In this document: piece after piece, positions 9,234 through 17,501 of the stretch
How the letters are laid out: every line of letters begins with the position of its first letter
Numbering within the stretch: the first letter of the stretch is position 1
Source of the DNA: Sva-07 sp942492715
GTDB lineage: Bacteria; Actinomycetota; Acidimicrobiia; Acidimicrobiales; Ilumatobacteraceae
NCBI GenBank assembly: GCA_942492715.1
Contig: CALOFW010000005.1
Coordinates: 62,001 to 126,000, forward strand
DNA length: 64,000 bases
Direction of reading: 5' to 3'
Notes under the pieces: model-generated
The model's input: only the letters and a program-made list of their open reading frames with translations
What the model was told of the DNA's origin: nothing
The model's database searches: none
Position numbers and translations under genes: made by a program

Positions 9234-9799
9234 GACGCTTGCTTCTCCTTCGTCGATGTCGGATTCTTGGTCTTCGGCGCAGACTTCTTGGCGCCGGACT
9301 TGTTGCTCGGGCCCTTGCCCGGCTTGGGAGCGGGCCCCCACTCGAACACGGTGCGCGCCTTGTCGATCTCGGCGATCTCGACCCTGCGTTCCTCGCCGTC
9401 GTCGAGCAGCAGGGTGGCGCCGGAGTCGTCAGCGGCAGCCAGCACACCCTGCAGGCGACGGGGATCGGCCTGAGGGTTGCGTAGACGCACGGTGACTTCC
9501 TTGCCGATCTCGCGTTGGAAGTGGGCCGGCGTGCGCAACGGGCGCTCGAGGCCGGGGCTGGTGACCTCGAGGGTGTAGTGACCGGCGATCGGGTCCTCGT
9601 GATCGAGTTCCCGCGAGATCAGACGCGTGGCGAGCGAGAGCGAGTCGAGGGTGATGCCGCCCTCGGAGCCGGGCAGCGTGTCGAGCGTGACCCGGATCGT
9701 GGCGCCGCGCCGCTCGATGTCGTAGACGTCGAGCGAGAGGTCGGAGGCGATCGGTCCGACGATCGTGTGCATGCGATCGATCTCTGATGCTGCGCTCAT
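9230..9799 (-). CDS. rimP: Ribosome maturation factor RimP
   Basis: 189 residues. RimP acts in late 30S assembly. The N-terminal domain shows SDLSLDVYDIERRG and VRVTLDTLPGSEGGITLDS; the family hallmark EVTSPGLERPLRTPAHF follows, then an SH3-like C-domain (EVTVRLRN, GVLAAADDSGATLLLD). The lysine-rich tail (KPGKGPSNKSGAKK) is an extension seen in actinobacterial members. The ATG at 9799 has an AAGGAGG ribosome binding site at about 9809-9815. It is the first gene of the rimP-nusA-ylxR-infB operon and has a terminator-like leader. Confidence 0.95.
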   Translation of the reverse strand: MSAASEIDRMHTIVGPIASDLSLDVYDIERRGATIRVTLDTLPGSEGGITLDSLSLATRLISRELDHEDPIAGHYTLEVTSPGLERPLRTPAHFQREIGKEVTVRLRNPQADPRRLQGVLAAADDSGATLLLDDGEERRVEIAEIDKARTVFEWGPAPKPGKGPSNKSGAKKSAPKTKNPTSTKEKQAS

Positions 9800-9815
9800 C
9801 GGAACTGCCTCCTTT

Positions 9816-9850
9816 CAACAAACAAGGCGTGGGGCTCAGCCCCACGCCTT
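9816..9850 (-). terminator. Leader hairpin with U-tract before rimP (candidate attenuator)
   Basis: In the minus orientation, 13-base perfect arms (AAGGCGTGGGGCT and complement, 9824-9850) are followed by TGTTTGTTG and then the rimP ribosome binding site. This is an intrinsic-terminator layout inside the 5' leader of an operon that encodes NusA, so attenuation by NusA is a natural hypothesis. In the plus orientation the following bases are not U-rich. Confidence 0.7.
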
Positions 9851-9931
9851 TCGGTACCAAACCAAATGGATGAACCATCATAGCAGCGCCCGTCGATCCT
9901 TGGACAGGGCCGGGCCGGCGCTCGGTACGGA

Positions 9932-9937
9932 TAGGTT
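9932..9937 (+). promoter_or_regulatory. -10 hexamer of proS (leaderless)
   Basis: TAGGTT ends 6 bases before the GTG at 9944. Confidence 0.55.
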
Positions 9938-9943
9938 GCGCTG

Positions 9944-11719
9944 GTGCTTCGGATGTCGACCCTGTTCCTTCGGACCCTTCGCGACGATCCGGCTGACGCC
10001 GAGGTCGCGAGCCACCGCCTGCTGGTTCGGGCGGGCTACATCCGGCGTGCGGCGCCCGGTGGGTTCTCCTGGCTGCCGCTCGGCTGGATCGTGTACCGCA
10101 ACGTCGAGCGCATCGTGCGCGAGGAGATGGACGCGGCCGGGTTCCAGGAGGTGCACTTCCCCGCCCTGCTGCCACGCGAGCCGTACGAGGCCACCGGACG
10201 CTGGACCGAGTACGGCGACAACCTGTTCCGCCTGCAGGACCGCAAGGGGGCCGACTTCCTCCTCGCGCCGACGCACGAGGAGATGTTCACGCTGCTGGTG
10301 AAGGACATCTGCGGCTCGTACAAGGACCTGCCGCTGTCGATCTACCAGATCCAGACCAAGTACCGCGACGAGGCCCGCCCGCGCGCCGGCCTGCTGCGCG
10401 GCCGCGAGTTCGTGATGAAGGACTCCTACAGCTTCGACCTCGACGAGGTGGGCCTCCAGGCCTCGTACGACGCGCACCGTGCTGCCTACATCTCACTGTT
10501 CGACCGTCTCGATCTGCCGTACGTGATCGTGTCGGCGATGTCCGGCGCGATGGGCGGATCGGCATCGGAGGAGTTCCTCGCGCCGATGGACGTCGGCGAG
10601 GACACGTTCATCCGCTGCACGTCGTGTGACTTCGCCGCGAACGTCGAAGCGGTCGTCACGCCCGCTCCCCCGGCGATCCCGTTCGAGGGGTTGCGGCCCG
10701 CCGTGGTCCACGACACACCTGGCACGCCGACGATCGGCACCCTCGTCGAGTTCGTCAACGCCGACGCCGAGATGCGTCACCCCGACCGCGACTGGACGGC
10801 AGCCGACACGCTCAAGAACGTCGTCGTCAAGCTCCGCCACCCGGACGGCACGATCGAGCCCTTGGCGATCGGCCTGCCGGGCGACCGCGAGGTCGACATG
10901 AAGCGGCTCGAAGCACAGGTGGCCCCGGCGGAGCCCGAGCCGTTCGGCGAGGAGGACTTCGCGAAGCATCCGTCGCTGGTCAAGGGGTACATCGGGCCCG
11001 GTGTGCTCGGCAGCGAGAACGCCTCGGGAATCCGCTACCTCGTCGACCCACGGGTCGTCGACGGCACCGCCTGGATCACCGGCGCCGACCATGCGGGCAA
11101 CCACGTGATCGACCTGGTCGCCGGGCGCGACTTCACGCCCGACGGCACGATCGAGGCCGCCGAGATCCGCGACGGCGACGTCTGTCCGGTGTGCGCGTCA
11201 CCGGTCGAGATCGCCCGCGGCATCGAGATCGGCCACATCTTCCAGCTCGGACGCAAGTACGCCGAAGCCCTCGGGCTCACCGTGCAGGACGAGCACGGCA
11301 AGCCGGTCGTGCCCACGATGGGGTCGTACGGGGTGGGTGTCACCCGGGCGTTGGCAGCGATCGCCGAAGCGAACCACGACGACATCGGACTGGTGTGGCC
11401 ACGGGAGATCGCACCTGCCGACGTGCACGTCGTGATCGCCGGCAAGGCCGACGGTCCACAGATCCCCGCCGGGGAGCAGCTCGCGGCCGATCTCGAGGCG
11501 GCGGGGCTCCGGGTGCTCCTCGACGATCGCTACGGCCCGTCGCCCGGCGTCAAGTTCAAGGATGCCGAACTGATCGGGATCCCGACGATCGCGATCGTCG
11601 GTCGCGGAGTCGCCGACGAGGCCAACCCGACGATCGAGATCAAGGACCGCAGATCAGGCGACCGCCAGGACGTCGCGCTGGCCGACGTCGTCGAACATCT
11701 CGTCGCCACCTGCCGCTGA
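9944..11719 (+). CDS. proS: Prolyl-tRNA synthetase, bacterial type with editing domain
   Basis: 591 residues, close to the usual length of bacterial-type ProRS. It charges tRNA-Pro and, through the INS domain, deacylates Ala-tRNA-Pro. Class II motifs are visible: motif 1 region (GFSWLPLGWIVYRNVERIV), motif 2 (RDEARPRAGLLRGREFVMKD) and motif 3 (GSYGVGVTR). The inserted YbaK-like domain covers roughly residues 225-400. The C-terminal anticodon-binding domain has LLDDRYGPSPGVKFKDAELIG. The GTG at 9944 is preferred since a -10 element lies 6 bases upstream; ATG 9953 is possible. It is divergent from rimP. Confidence 0.96.
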   Translation: MLRMSTLFLRTLRDDPADAEVASHRLLVRAGYIRRAAPGGFSWLPLGWIVYRNVERIVREEMDAAGFQEVHFPALLPREPYEATGRWTEYGDNLFRLQDRKGADFLLAPTHEEMFTLLVKDICGSYKDLPLSIYQIQTKYRDEARPRAGLLRGREFVMKDSYSFDLDEVGLQASYDAHRAAYISLFDRLDLPYVIVSAMSGAMGGSASEEFLAPMDVGEDTFIRCTSCDFAANVEAVVTPAPPAIPFEGLRPAVVHDTPGTPTIGTLVEFVNADAEMRHPDRDWTAADTLKNVVVKLRHPDGTIEPLAIGLPGDREVDMKRLEAQVAPAEPEPFGEEDFAKHPSLVKGYIGPGVLGSENASGIRYLVDPRVVDGTAWITGADHAGNHVIDLVAGRDFTPDGTIEAAEIRDGDVCPVCASPVEIARGIEIGHIFQLGRKYAEALGLTVQDEHGKPVVPTMGSYGVGVTRALAAIAEANHDDIGLVWPREIAPADVHVVIAGKADGPQIPAGEQLAADLEAAGLRVLLDDRYGPSPGVKFKDAELIGIPTIAIVGRGVADEANPTIEIKDRRSGDRQDVALADVVEHLVATCR

Positions 11720-11730
11720 CACCCGCGGGT

Positions 11731-12588
11731 TCAGGAATGGCGGAGGAGGCCTTGGTCGATGACGACGCGTTCGGTCGACGGGTCGGACGGGTCGACCGCG
11801 GAGGTGGCGAAGAGCGTCTCGCCGGAGTCGCCGGACCACATGTTGATCGTCAGTGAGTCTCCCGGCAGGACCGGCGCAGCGAAGCGGGCCTCGATGTGCT
11901 GGAAGCGAGCGGGGTCACCGCCGCAGACCGCGTGCAGCAGGGCCCGTCCGGTGAAGCCGTAACTGCACAGGCCGTGCAGGATCGGGCGGTCGAAGCCACC
12001 GATCGCCGCGAAGGCAGGGTCGGTGTGCAGCGGGTTGCGATCGCCGGAGAGGCGGTACACGAACGCCTGGTCGCGCGACGTCTGATAGGTGACCGACTGA
12101 TCCGGATCACGTTCCGGAGGCACGTTCTTCGGGCCGGACGGTCCACGGTCGCCACCCCAGCCACCCTCGCCGCGTATGAACGCCGACGAGGTGTTCGTGT
12201 ACAGCGGCTCGCCGTCCATCACGGCCTCGGTCTCGGTCACGATGACCGCAGCCTTGCCCTTGTCGTACATTCCGACCAGTTCACTGGTGATCGTCACCGT
12301 CCCCTCGACGGGGATCGGGCGGCGCAGCGTCACGGCCTGCTGGCCGTGGACGAGCAGCGCCGGGTTGAACGTGCCGATGTCGCGCATCGCCGAACCTCGA
12401 CCCCACCCGATCACGACCGGGAAGGTGGGAAACACCAGCTGGTCGACACCGCTGGTGTTCTCCGTGGTGAACGCCAACTCGTTCTCGCCGGCGCCGATGC
12501 CCACCGCGTACAGGAGCGCGTCCTTCGAGGTCCAGCTGGCCTCGACCGGGTCGCTCTTCGATCCGACGGCTTCGGGGTTCAGTGGCAT
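11731..12588 (-). CDS. MaoC-family (R)-enoyl-CoA hydratase, double hotdog
   Basis: 285 residues. It hydrates 2-enoyl-CoA to (R)-3-hydroxyacyl-CoA in a peroxisomal MFE-2-like route. The first hotdog (about 1-150) lacks the catalytic motif. The second holds SGDRNPLHTDPAFA...GFDRPILHGLCSYG, the hydratase-2 motif with the catalytic Asp and His. The start ATG 12588 (MPLNPEAVG) follows the upstream SDR gene by 35 bases, so the two are likely co-transcribed. Together they cover the hydratase and dehydrogenase activities of MFE-2 as separate proteins. Substrate may be a branched or steroid side-chain CoA ester; this is inference. Confidence 0.88.
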   Translation of the reverse strand: MPLNPEAVGSKSDPVEASWTSKDALLYAVGIGAGENELAFTTENTSGVDQLVFPTFPVVIGWGRGSAMRDIGTFNPALLVHGQQAVTLRRPIPVEGTVTITSELVGMYDKGKAAVIVTETEAVMDGEPLYTNTSSAFIRGEGGWGGDRGPSGPKNVPPERDPDQSVTYQTSRDQAFVYRLSGDRNPLHTDPAFAAIGGFDRPILHGLCSYGFTGRALLHAVCGGDPARFQHIEARFAAPVLPGDSLTINMWSGDSGETLFATSAVDPSDPSTERVVIDQGLLRHS

Positions 12589-12623
12589 GTCATCTCGCTT
12601 TCGGTTTGAACGTTCAGTGGCTG

Positions 12624-13550
12624 TCAGGAATCGAGCATCGTCTGCGGCCAGGCGCCGGGGACACCGCTCATGCCGGAGTTGGGACGGGCGTCGGCGAGGA
12701 GTTGCTCGACGACCGGGCCGATCTTCGTGGCGTCGTCGACCGGCGCGGTCGACGGACCGCGCACCCAGCCCTCGGCGACGGCGAGCACCTGACCGGACGC
12801 CTCGAACACCCGACCGGTGACGCCGGCAGACTCGGGAGAGCAGAGCCACGTGACGATCGGAGCGATCCAATGCGGTGCTCGGGCCTCGCGCTCCTCGTCG
12901 GTTTCGGGTGCCGGGCCGAGCCCCTCGGTCATGCGCGTGAGCGCGACCGGCCCGACGGCATTGACGGTCACTCCGTAGCGGGCCACCTCGAGCGCCACGA
13001 TGTTGGTGAACGCGGCGATCCCCGCCTTGGCGGCGCCGTAGTTGGCCTGACCGGGGTTGCCGTAGATGCCCGACACCGAGGTGGTGTTGACGATCCGGCC
13101 GCTCACGGGTTCACCGGCCTTCGCTCGCTCGCGCCAGTAGGCGACCGCCCAACGTGACGGGGCGAACGTACCCTTGAGGTGGACGTTGATGACCGAGTCC
13201 CACTCCTCCTCGGTCATGTTGGCGAGGACCCGATCGCGCAGGATGCCGGCGTTGTTGACGAGAGCGTGGAGATCACCGAAGGTCTCGATCGCCGTGTTGA
13301 TCATCCGCTGGGCGCCCTCCCAGTCGGCCACGTTGTCGCCGTTCGCGATCGCCTCGCCGCCCATCTCGACGATCTCGTTGACGACCTGCTGGGCAGGCGA
13401 GCTGTCGCCACCGCTGCCGTCGACGTTGCCGCCGAGGTCGTTGACCACGACCTTGGCGCCCTGCCGAGCCAGGCTCAACGCGTGCTCGCGGCCGATGCCA
13501 CGTCCCGCACCCGTGACGATCGCAACTCGACCTTCGCACAGACCACTCAT
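12624..13550 (-). CDS. SDR-family (3R)-hydroxyacyl-CoA dehydrogenase, MFE-2-like
   Basis: 308 residues. It should oxidise (3R)-hydroxyacyl-CoA with NAD. The Rossmann motif is TGAGRGIGREHAL, followed by VVVNDLGGNVDGSGGD, a signature of the 17-beta-HSD type 4 group. The active site shows NNAG, Ser in NTTSVSG, and YGAAK. A C-terminal extension continues past the usual SDR core. The ATG 13550 has a GAAGGAGA ribosome binding site, so this gene has a leader, unlike many neighbours. It is followed by the MaoC hydratase. A paralogue with the same NDLGG region is at 38958-39854. Confidence 0.9.
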   Translation of the reverse strand: MSGLCEGRVAIVTGAGRGIGREHALSLARQGAKVVVNDLGGNVDGSGGDSSPAQQVVNEIVEMGGEAIANGDNVADWEGAQRMINTAIETFGDLHALVNNAGILRDRVLANMTEEEWDSVINVHLKGTFAPSRWAVAYWRERAKAGEPVSGRIVNTTSVSGIYGNPGQANYGAAKAGIAAFTNIVALEVARYGVTVNAVGPVALTRMTEGLGPAPETDEEREARAPHWIAPIVTWLCSPESAGVTGRVFEASGQVLAVAEGWVRGPSTAPVDDATKIGPVVEQLLADARPNSGMSGVPGAWPQTMLDS

Positions 13551-13574
13551 CGACACGTCTCCTTCGTCGTCGTT

Positions 13575-13593
13575 CGATCCGACCGTCGGATCG
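13575..13593. promoter_or_regulatory. Palindromic operator candidate upstream of the SDR-MaoC pair
   Basis: CGATCCGA-CCG-TCGGATCG, perfect 8-base arms with a 3-base spacer, ends 24 bases before the SDR start. Size and symmetry suit a dimeric regulator such as TetR type; no such regulator gene is adjacent. Confidence 0.45.
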
Positions 13594-13734
13594 TCGGCGC
13601 CAGCACGATCTCGGCTCGGCTGGCTCGTCGGCATCGTAGAGTGGAGTCCTCGCGCGGCTGCCAGCGGACGAGACCGGCGCTGCTCCGGCGAGCGCGCCGC
13701 CCGGCTCGACACCCACCTGACCGGATCTCGCTCC

Positions 13735-13740
13735 TAGCCT
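13735..13740 (+). promoter_or_regulatory. -10 hexamer of the GGR-like flavoprotein gene (leaderless)
   Basis: TAGCCT ends exactly 7 bases before the GTG at 13748. Confidence 0.6.
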
Positions 13741-13747
13741 GACCGAC

Positions 13748-14983
13748 GTGACAACGCCGGAGACGACCACCCACCTGCACGCAGACGTCGTCGTCGTCGG
13801 CGCCGGGCCGGCGGGAACCGCGGCGGCGATCGAACTCCGACGGGCCGGCCGCTCGGTGATCGTGATCGACAAGGCGCTGTTCCCCCGCGACAAGTGCTGC
13901 GGCGACGGGCTCACCACGCTCGCGCTCCGCGAGCTCGATCACCTCGGCCTCGACCCTGGGGCGATCCCCGACTGGTTCGACGTCACCGGGGCGGCGATCC
14001 GCTCACCGAGCGGGCGAGAGGTCGTGGTCCCGCTGCCGAACAGCGGCAAGTACGCCGCGGTGGCGCCGCGCCTCCAGCTCGACGACGCCCTCGTGCGCCT
14101 CGCCCGCAAGGAGGGTGCCGATGTCCGCGACGGCCATGGATTCCGCGGCCTCGTCGAGCACGCCGACCACGTGACGGTGACGGCCGACGGCCTCGAGATC
14201 GACGCTCGCTACGTGATCGCCGCCGACGGCATGTGGAGTCCCGTCCGCAAGGCGCTCGGGGCGAACGAGGGGGGCTATCTCGGCGAGTGGCACGGTTTCC
14301 GCCAGTACGGACGCAACGTCACCGGCCCGGCGAGCGAGCAGCTCCACGTCTGGTTCGAGCCCGACCTCGTTCCCGGCTACGCCTGGTCGTTCCCGCTCCC
14401 CGACGGTCGGGTGAACATCGGTTTCGGTGTGCTCCGCGACGGCAGCTGGAAGGGTCGCGAGATGAAGGAGCTCTGGGTCGATCTCCTCCAGCGACCACAC
14501 ATCGTCGAGGCGCTCGGCGAGCGATTCGAGCTCGAGGACCGCCACACCGCATGGCCGATTCCCGCCCGCATCGACGAGGCCGTGCTCGCGACCGGTCGGG
14601 TGCTCTTCACCGGTGACGCAGCGATGGCGACCGACGTGATGACCGGCGAAGGGATCGGCCAGGCACTGCTCACCGGCCGACTCGCCGCCGAGGCACTGGT
14701 GGCTGCTGGAGCCTTGCAGCCCGGCCACGCCGCCCGCCGCTACCGATCGAGCGTGCACCACCACCTCGTCGCCGACCACCGGATGTCGTCGGCGCTCGGC
14801 TCGATTCTGGCGAAACCGTGGGGGGCGCGTGGGGCGATCCGGGTCGTGGCGGCCAGTGGTACATGGGGCAAGCGGAACTTCGCCCGCTGGATGTTCGAGG
14901 ACGAGCCGCGGGCCGTGGTGCTCACCCCGAGCCGCTGGCACCGGCGCTTCCTCGCCCAACCGGGCGCCTACCTCTCGGCCTGA
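13748..14983 (+). CDS. Geranylgeranyl-reductase-family FAD-dependent oxidoreductase
   Basis: 411 residues. This group reduces isoprenoid double bonds (menaquinone or other prenyl chains) or oxidises related lipids, using FAD. The dinucleotide site is DVVVVGAGPAGTAAAIELRRAG-like at residues 13-34, shown here only in part: VVGAGPAGTAAA. DKCCGDGL follows at about residue 40, and the second FAD motif is FTGDAAMATDVMTGEGIGQA near residue 285. A tail of about 100 residues follows. Neighbours are a divergent beta-oxidation pair and a convergent GNAT gene, which do not fix the substrate. GTG start supported by the 7-base spacing from a -10 hexamer. Confidence 0.85.
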   Translation: MTTPETTTHLHADVVVVGAGPAGTAAAIELRRAGRSVIVIDKALFPRDKCCGDGLTTLALRELDHLGLDPGAIPDWFDVTGAAIRSPSGREVVVPLPNSGKYAAVAPRLQLDDALVRLARKEGADVRDGHGFRGLVEHADHVTVTADGLEIDARYVIAADGMWSPVRKALGANEGGYLGEWHGFRQYGRNVTGPASEQLHVWFEPDLVPGYAWSFPLPDGRVNIGFGVLRDGSWKGREMKELWVDLLQRPHIVEALGERFELEDRHTAWPIPARIDEAVLATGRVLFTGDAAMATDVMTGEGIGQALLTGRLAAEALVAAGALQPGHAARRYRSSVHHHLVADHRMSSALGSILAKPWGARGAIRVVAASGTWGKRNFARWMFEDEPRAVVLTPSRWHRRFLAQPGAYLSA

Positions 14984-15007
14984 GCGCGTCGGATCGCCGC
15001 ACGCAGC

Positions 15008-16024
15008 TCAGTCGAGCGAGCGGGTGTAGACGGCCTCGTACGAACGCAAACGGAAGCCGAGCGCGGTGTAGAGCTGGAACGCGCCGCCCGGGTTGTTCGT
15101 GTCGACGCCGAGTGCCGCCTCGGTCATGCCACGCTCACGGAGCTCACGCAGGCTCATCGCGAGGAGCGCACCGGCGATCCCTCGATTGCGCCAGTCCCGA
15201 TGGGTGGAGATGTACTCGGTGTAGCCGCGCCGGTATCCCCGTGCCGCGTTCTCCTCGGTGTTGATGAACGGCTTGACCTGGCCGACCACGGTGTCGCCCG
15301 CCCATGCGACCTTCCACAACGACTCGTCGCGGTACGGCGCCTCGATCGCCGCGATGTAGTCCTCCTCGGTCGGCTCCCGGAAGTCCCACTCGCCTCGGAA
15401 GGCCTCGAAATCGGCGGCGAGGATCTGCCGGACCTGGTCGTCCGACACCGGCCGGACCTCGACACCGTCCGGCAGCGTGCGATCGGGAATGTCGTCGAGG
15501 TGCGGGCGGACGAGCATCGCGCCCCACTCGGTGGCGCCGTAGCCGAGCGATTCGAGCCACAGCGCCTCGCCGGTTGCCTCACGGTCGGGTCCGGGATGGC
15601 TCGCATACGCGCGGAACCGAGTGGAGCCGCCGCCGACCGCCCAGCGCCGCATGTGGTCCTCGCTGGCGACGACCATCGAGGCGAACAACGTCGTCTCGAC
15701 GTGATCGGGGAGGATCGGTGTGAACACGACGAGGTCGCGTCCGGTCGACTCGAGGTCCTCCCACGACGCTCGGCTGTACGCCACCACGTCGGGATCGTCT
15801 CCCGCTGCCGCCGATTCGACGATCGCGATGTCGGTCGTCGGGTCACAGTCGCGCAGGTTCGCGTAGGTGAGGTCGAGTTGCTCGACCGTCGGCATCTCGT
15901 CGAGCCCGACGTGCTCCCGATGGGCCCGCAGCACACGCACCATCGCCGCGTGATCCTCGCTCCCCCGGTACGCGCGAGCGGCGTAGGGCGCGGCGAGATC
16001 CATCCGATCGGCGAGGTGCATCAT
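15008..16024 (-). CDS. GNAT-family N-acetyltransferase, tandem domains
   Basis: 338 residues with two GNAT-like halves, as in mycothiol synthase-type proteins. The C-terminal half holds the acetyl-CoA site (RNRGIAGALLAMSLREL) and the closing GAFQLYTALGFRLRS strand typical of the fold. The N-terminal half (LDEMPTVEQLDLTYANL, VAYSRASWEDLE) is degenerate. It starts at 16024 and overlaps the stop of the small gene upstream by four bases, so the two are co-translated. The acceptor substrate is unknown. It could be an antibiotic-type or peptide acetyltransferase; it is not clearly MshD. Confidence 0.8.
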   Translation of the reverse strand: MMHLADRMDLAAPYAARAYRGSEDHAAMVRVLRAHREHVGLDEMPTVEQLDLTYANLRDCDPTTDIAIVESAAAGDDPDVVAYSRASWEDLESTGRDLVVFTPILPDHVETTLFASMVVASEDHMRRWAVGGGSTRFRAYASHPGPDREATGEALWLESLGYGATEWGAMLVRPHLDDIPDRTLPDGVEVRPVSDDQVRQILAADFEAFRGEWDFREPTEEDYIAAIEAPYRDESLWKVAWAGDTVVGQVKPFINTEENAARGYRRGYTEYISTHRDWRNRGIAGALLAMSLRELRERGMTEAALGVDTNNPGGAFQLYTALGFRLRSYEAVYTRSLD

Positions 16025-16356
16025 GGATTCGGGTCGAGGCGTGGCGGCGGGGGTGGCGCCCAGTAGTCGACGTCGGCGACCGTGCCCGAGATGCCGTCGA
16101 CGTCGATGTCGGTCGGGTCGCCCGACGACTCGATCTCGATGACGATGTCGTCCTGTTTCGGCGGTCCCTCGTACACGTCGCGCAGGCCGATCATCGCTCC
16201 GGCCGCCGCGGCGCCGAGCACGCCACCCTTCCGGCGACCCGCTGCGATCATCGAGAGGCGTTGGGCGGCAGCGCGCTCCTCCGCCTCGATCGCTGCCACG
16301 TCGAGGTCGAGTTCAGCAGCGAGCTGATCGGCAACGTCGTCGGGGTTGTCGGTCAT
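16021..16356 (-). CDS. Small hypothetical protein, Ala/Glu helix and proline tail
   Basis: 111 residues with no family I recognise. The N-terminal 40 residues look like an amphipathic or coiled helix (DQLAAELDLDVAAIEAEE). Next is a basic turn RRKGG, a short Gly/Ala-rich hydrophobic stretch, an acidic middle (DDIVIEIESSGDPTDIDVDG) and a proline-rich end (WAPPPPPR). The ATG at 16356 has a TATTCT hexamer 6 bases upstream and the stop overlaps the GNAT start, which supports it being a real gene. Confidence 0.7.
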   Translation of the reverse strand: MTDNPDDVADQLAAELDLDVAAIEAEERAAAQRLSMIAAGRRKGGVLGAAAAGAMIGLRDVYEGPPKQDDIVIEIESSGDPTDIDVDGISGTVADVDYWAPPPPPRLDPNP

Positions 16357-16362
16357 CGCACC

Positions 16363-16368
16363 AGAATA
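16363..16368 (-). promoter_or_regulatory. -10 hexamer of the 16356 gene (leaderless)
   Basis: TATTCT on the minus strand, 6 bases before the ATG. Confidence 0.5.
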
Positions 16369-16373
16369 CGGCG

Positions 16374-17414
16374 TCAGGTGATGACGACCGCGGCGACGAG
16401 CGCCACACCTGCCACCAGCACCCACGACACCAGGCCGAGCACCATCGGCCGACCGCCGAGGCGCCGGAGCCGTGAGATCACCACGCCCGCGCCGAGACCG
16501 AACATGCCGGCGGTCAGGAAGATCTGTTCGGCGTCCTTGGCGGTGGCGAGGAACTCGGGCGACAGCCACCCGGTCGCCCGGAGGCAGATCGCGCCGAGGA
16601 ACCCCGCCACGAAGAGCGGCACGAGCGGCACGTGCACCTCGACGGGGGCATCGGCAGCGTCAGCGCCCACTTCTCCGGCCGACCCCTCGGCTGACGCGGT
16701 ACGGAGCGCGGCGCGGCGGCGGCGGCTGGCGACGCCGACGCCGAACACCATCGGTGCCAGCAGGATCACCCGCGTCAGTTTCACCAGCGTGGCGGGGACC
16801 AGCGACGCCTCCGAGTACGCGGTCGCCGTCGCGGTCACCTGCCCGACGTCGTGAACGCCGGCGCCGACCCAGGTCCCGAACGTGAGGTCGCTGAGGCCGA
16901 GCGCGTGGCCGATCACCGGCAGCACCAGGATCGACAGGCTGCCGCACAGCGTCACGAGTCCGATCGCATAGGCGGTCTCCTCCTCGTCGGCGGTCGACAG
17001 CGGCGCCATGGCGGCCACGGCCGACGCTCCGCAGATCGAGTAGCCGGTGGCGACGAGCAGACCGAGGCCCTCCGACAGACCCATCGCCCGGGCGAGCAGT
17101 TGCACTCCGAAGAACGTCAGCAGCACCACGATGATCACGGCGATCACGCCCTGGATGCCGAGCTCGCGCATCTGGTCGAACGACAGCCGCAGGCCGAGCA
17201 GCACGATGCCGAGCCGCAGCAGCCGCTTCGCGGCGAACGTCACGCCGGGGACGAGTCTCGGCACGAGCAGGCCGACGTTGGCGAACACCGCGCCGAGCAC
17301 CACCCCGCCGACCAGCGGCGAGATCCCGAAGGCTGCGTCGAGCCCGAAGGCGAGCAGCACCGCCAGGGCGACCACGAGCAGGCCGGGGAGCTCGTTGCGT
17401 CGGACCAGCTCCAC
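16374..17414 (-). CDS. YeiH/UPF0324-family putative sulfate exporter
   Basis: 346 residues and about ten hydrophobic segments. Family blocks are PLVGGVVLGAVFANVG, LLRLGIVLLGLRLSF, TGYSICGASAVAAMAPL and GTWVGAGVHDVGQVTAT, all typical of YeiH proteins (PSE transporter family). These are inner-membrane proteins proposed to export sulfate or related anions; the transport role is family-level knowledge. A charged loop (about residues 225-265) carries an Arg cluster. The start is GTG 17414 with CACAAT 8 bases upstream. It is divergent from the MoxR operon. Confidence 0.88.
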   Translation of the reverse strand: MELVRRNELPGLLVVALAVLLAFGLDAAFGISPLVGGVVLGAVFANVGLLVPRLVPGVTFAAKRLLRLGIVLLGLRLSFDQMRELGIQGVIAVIIVVLLTFFGVQLLARAMGLSEGLGLLVATGYSICGASAVAAMAPLSTADEEETAYAIGLVTLCGSLSILVLPVIGHALGLSDLTFGTWVGAGVHDVGQVTATATAYSEASLVPATLVKLTRVILLAPMVFGVGVASRRRRAALRTASAEGSAGEVGADAADAPVEVHVPLVPLFVAGFLGAICLRATGWLSPEFLATAKDAEQIFLTAGMFGLGAGVVISRLRRLGGRPMVLGLVSWVLVAGVALVAAVVIT

Positions 17415-17486
17415 GGCCCGTCATTGTGACAGGACGCCTCACCCAACTCCTACCTTTGTCGCCGTCTGCCCTGGTGACCGCCCGGC

Positions 17487-17492
17487 TACCGT
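17487..17492 (+). promoter_or_regulatory. -10 hexamer of the MoxR operon
   Basis: TACCGT ends 9 bases before ATG 17502, giving a leaderless or near-leaderless transcript. Confidence 0.5.
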
Positions 17493-17501
17493 CGAACGAG
17501 A

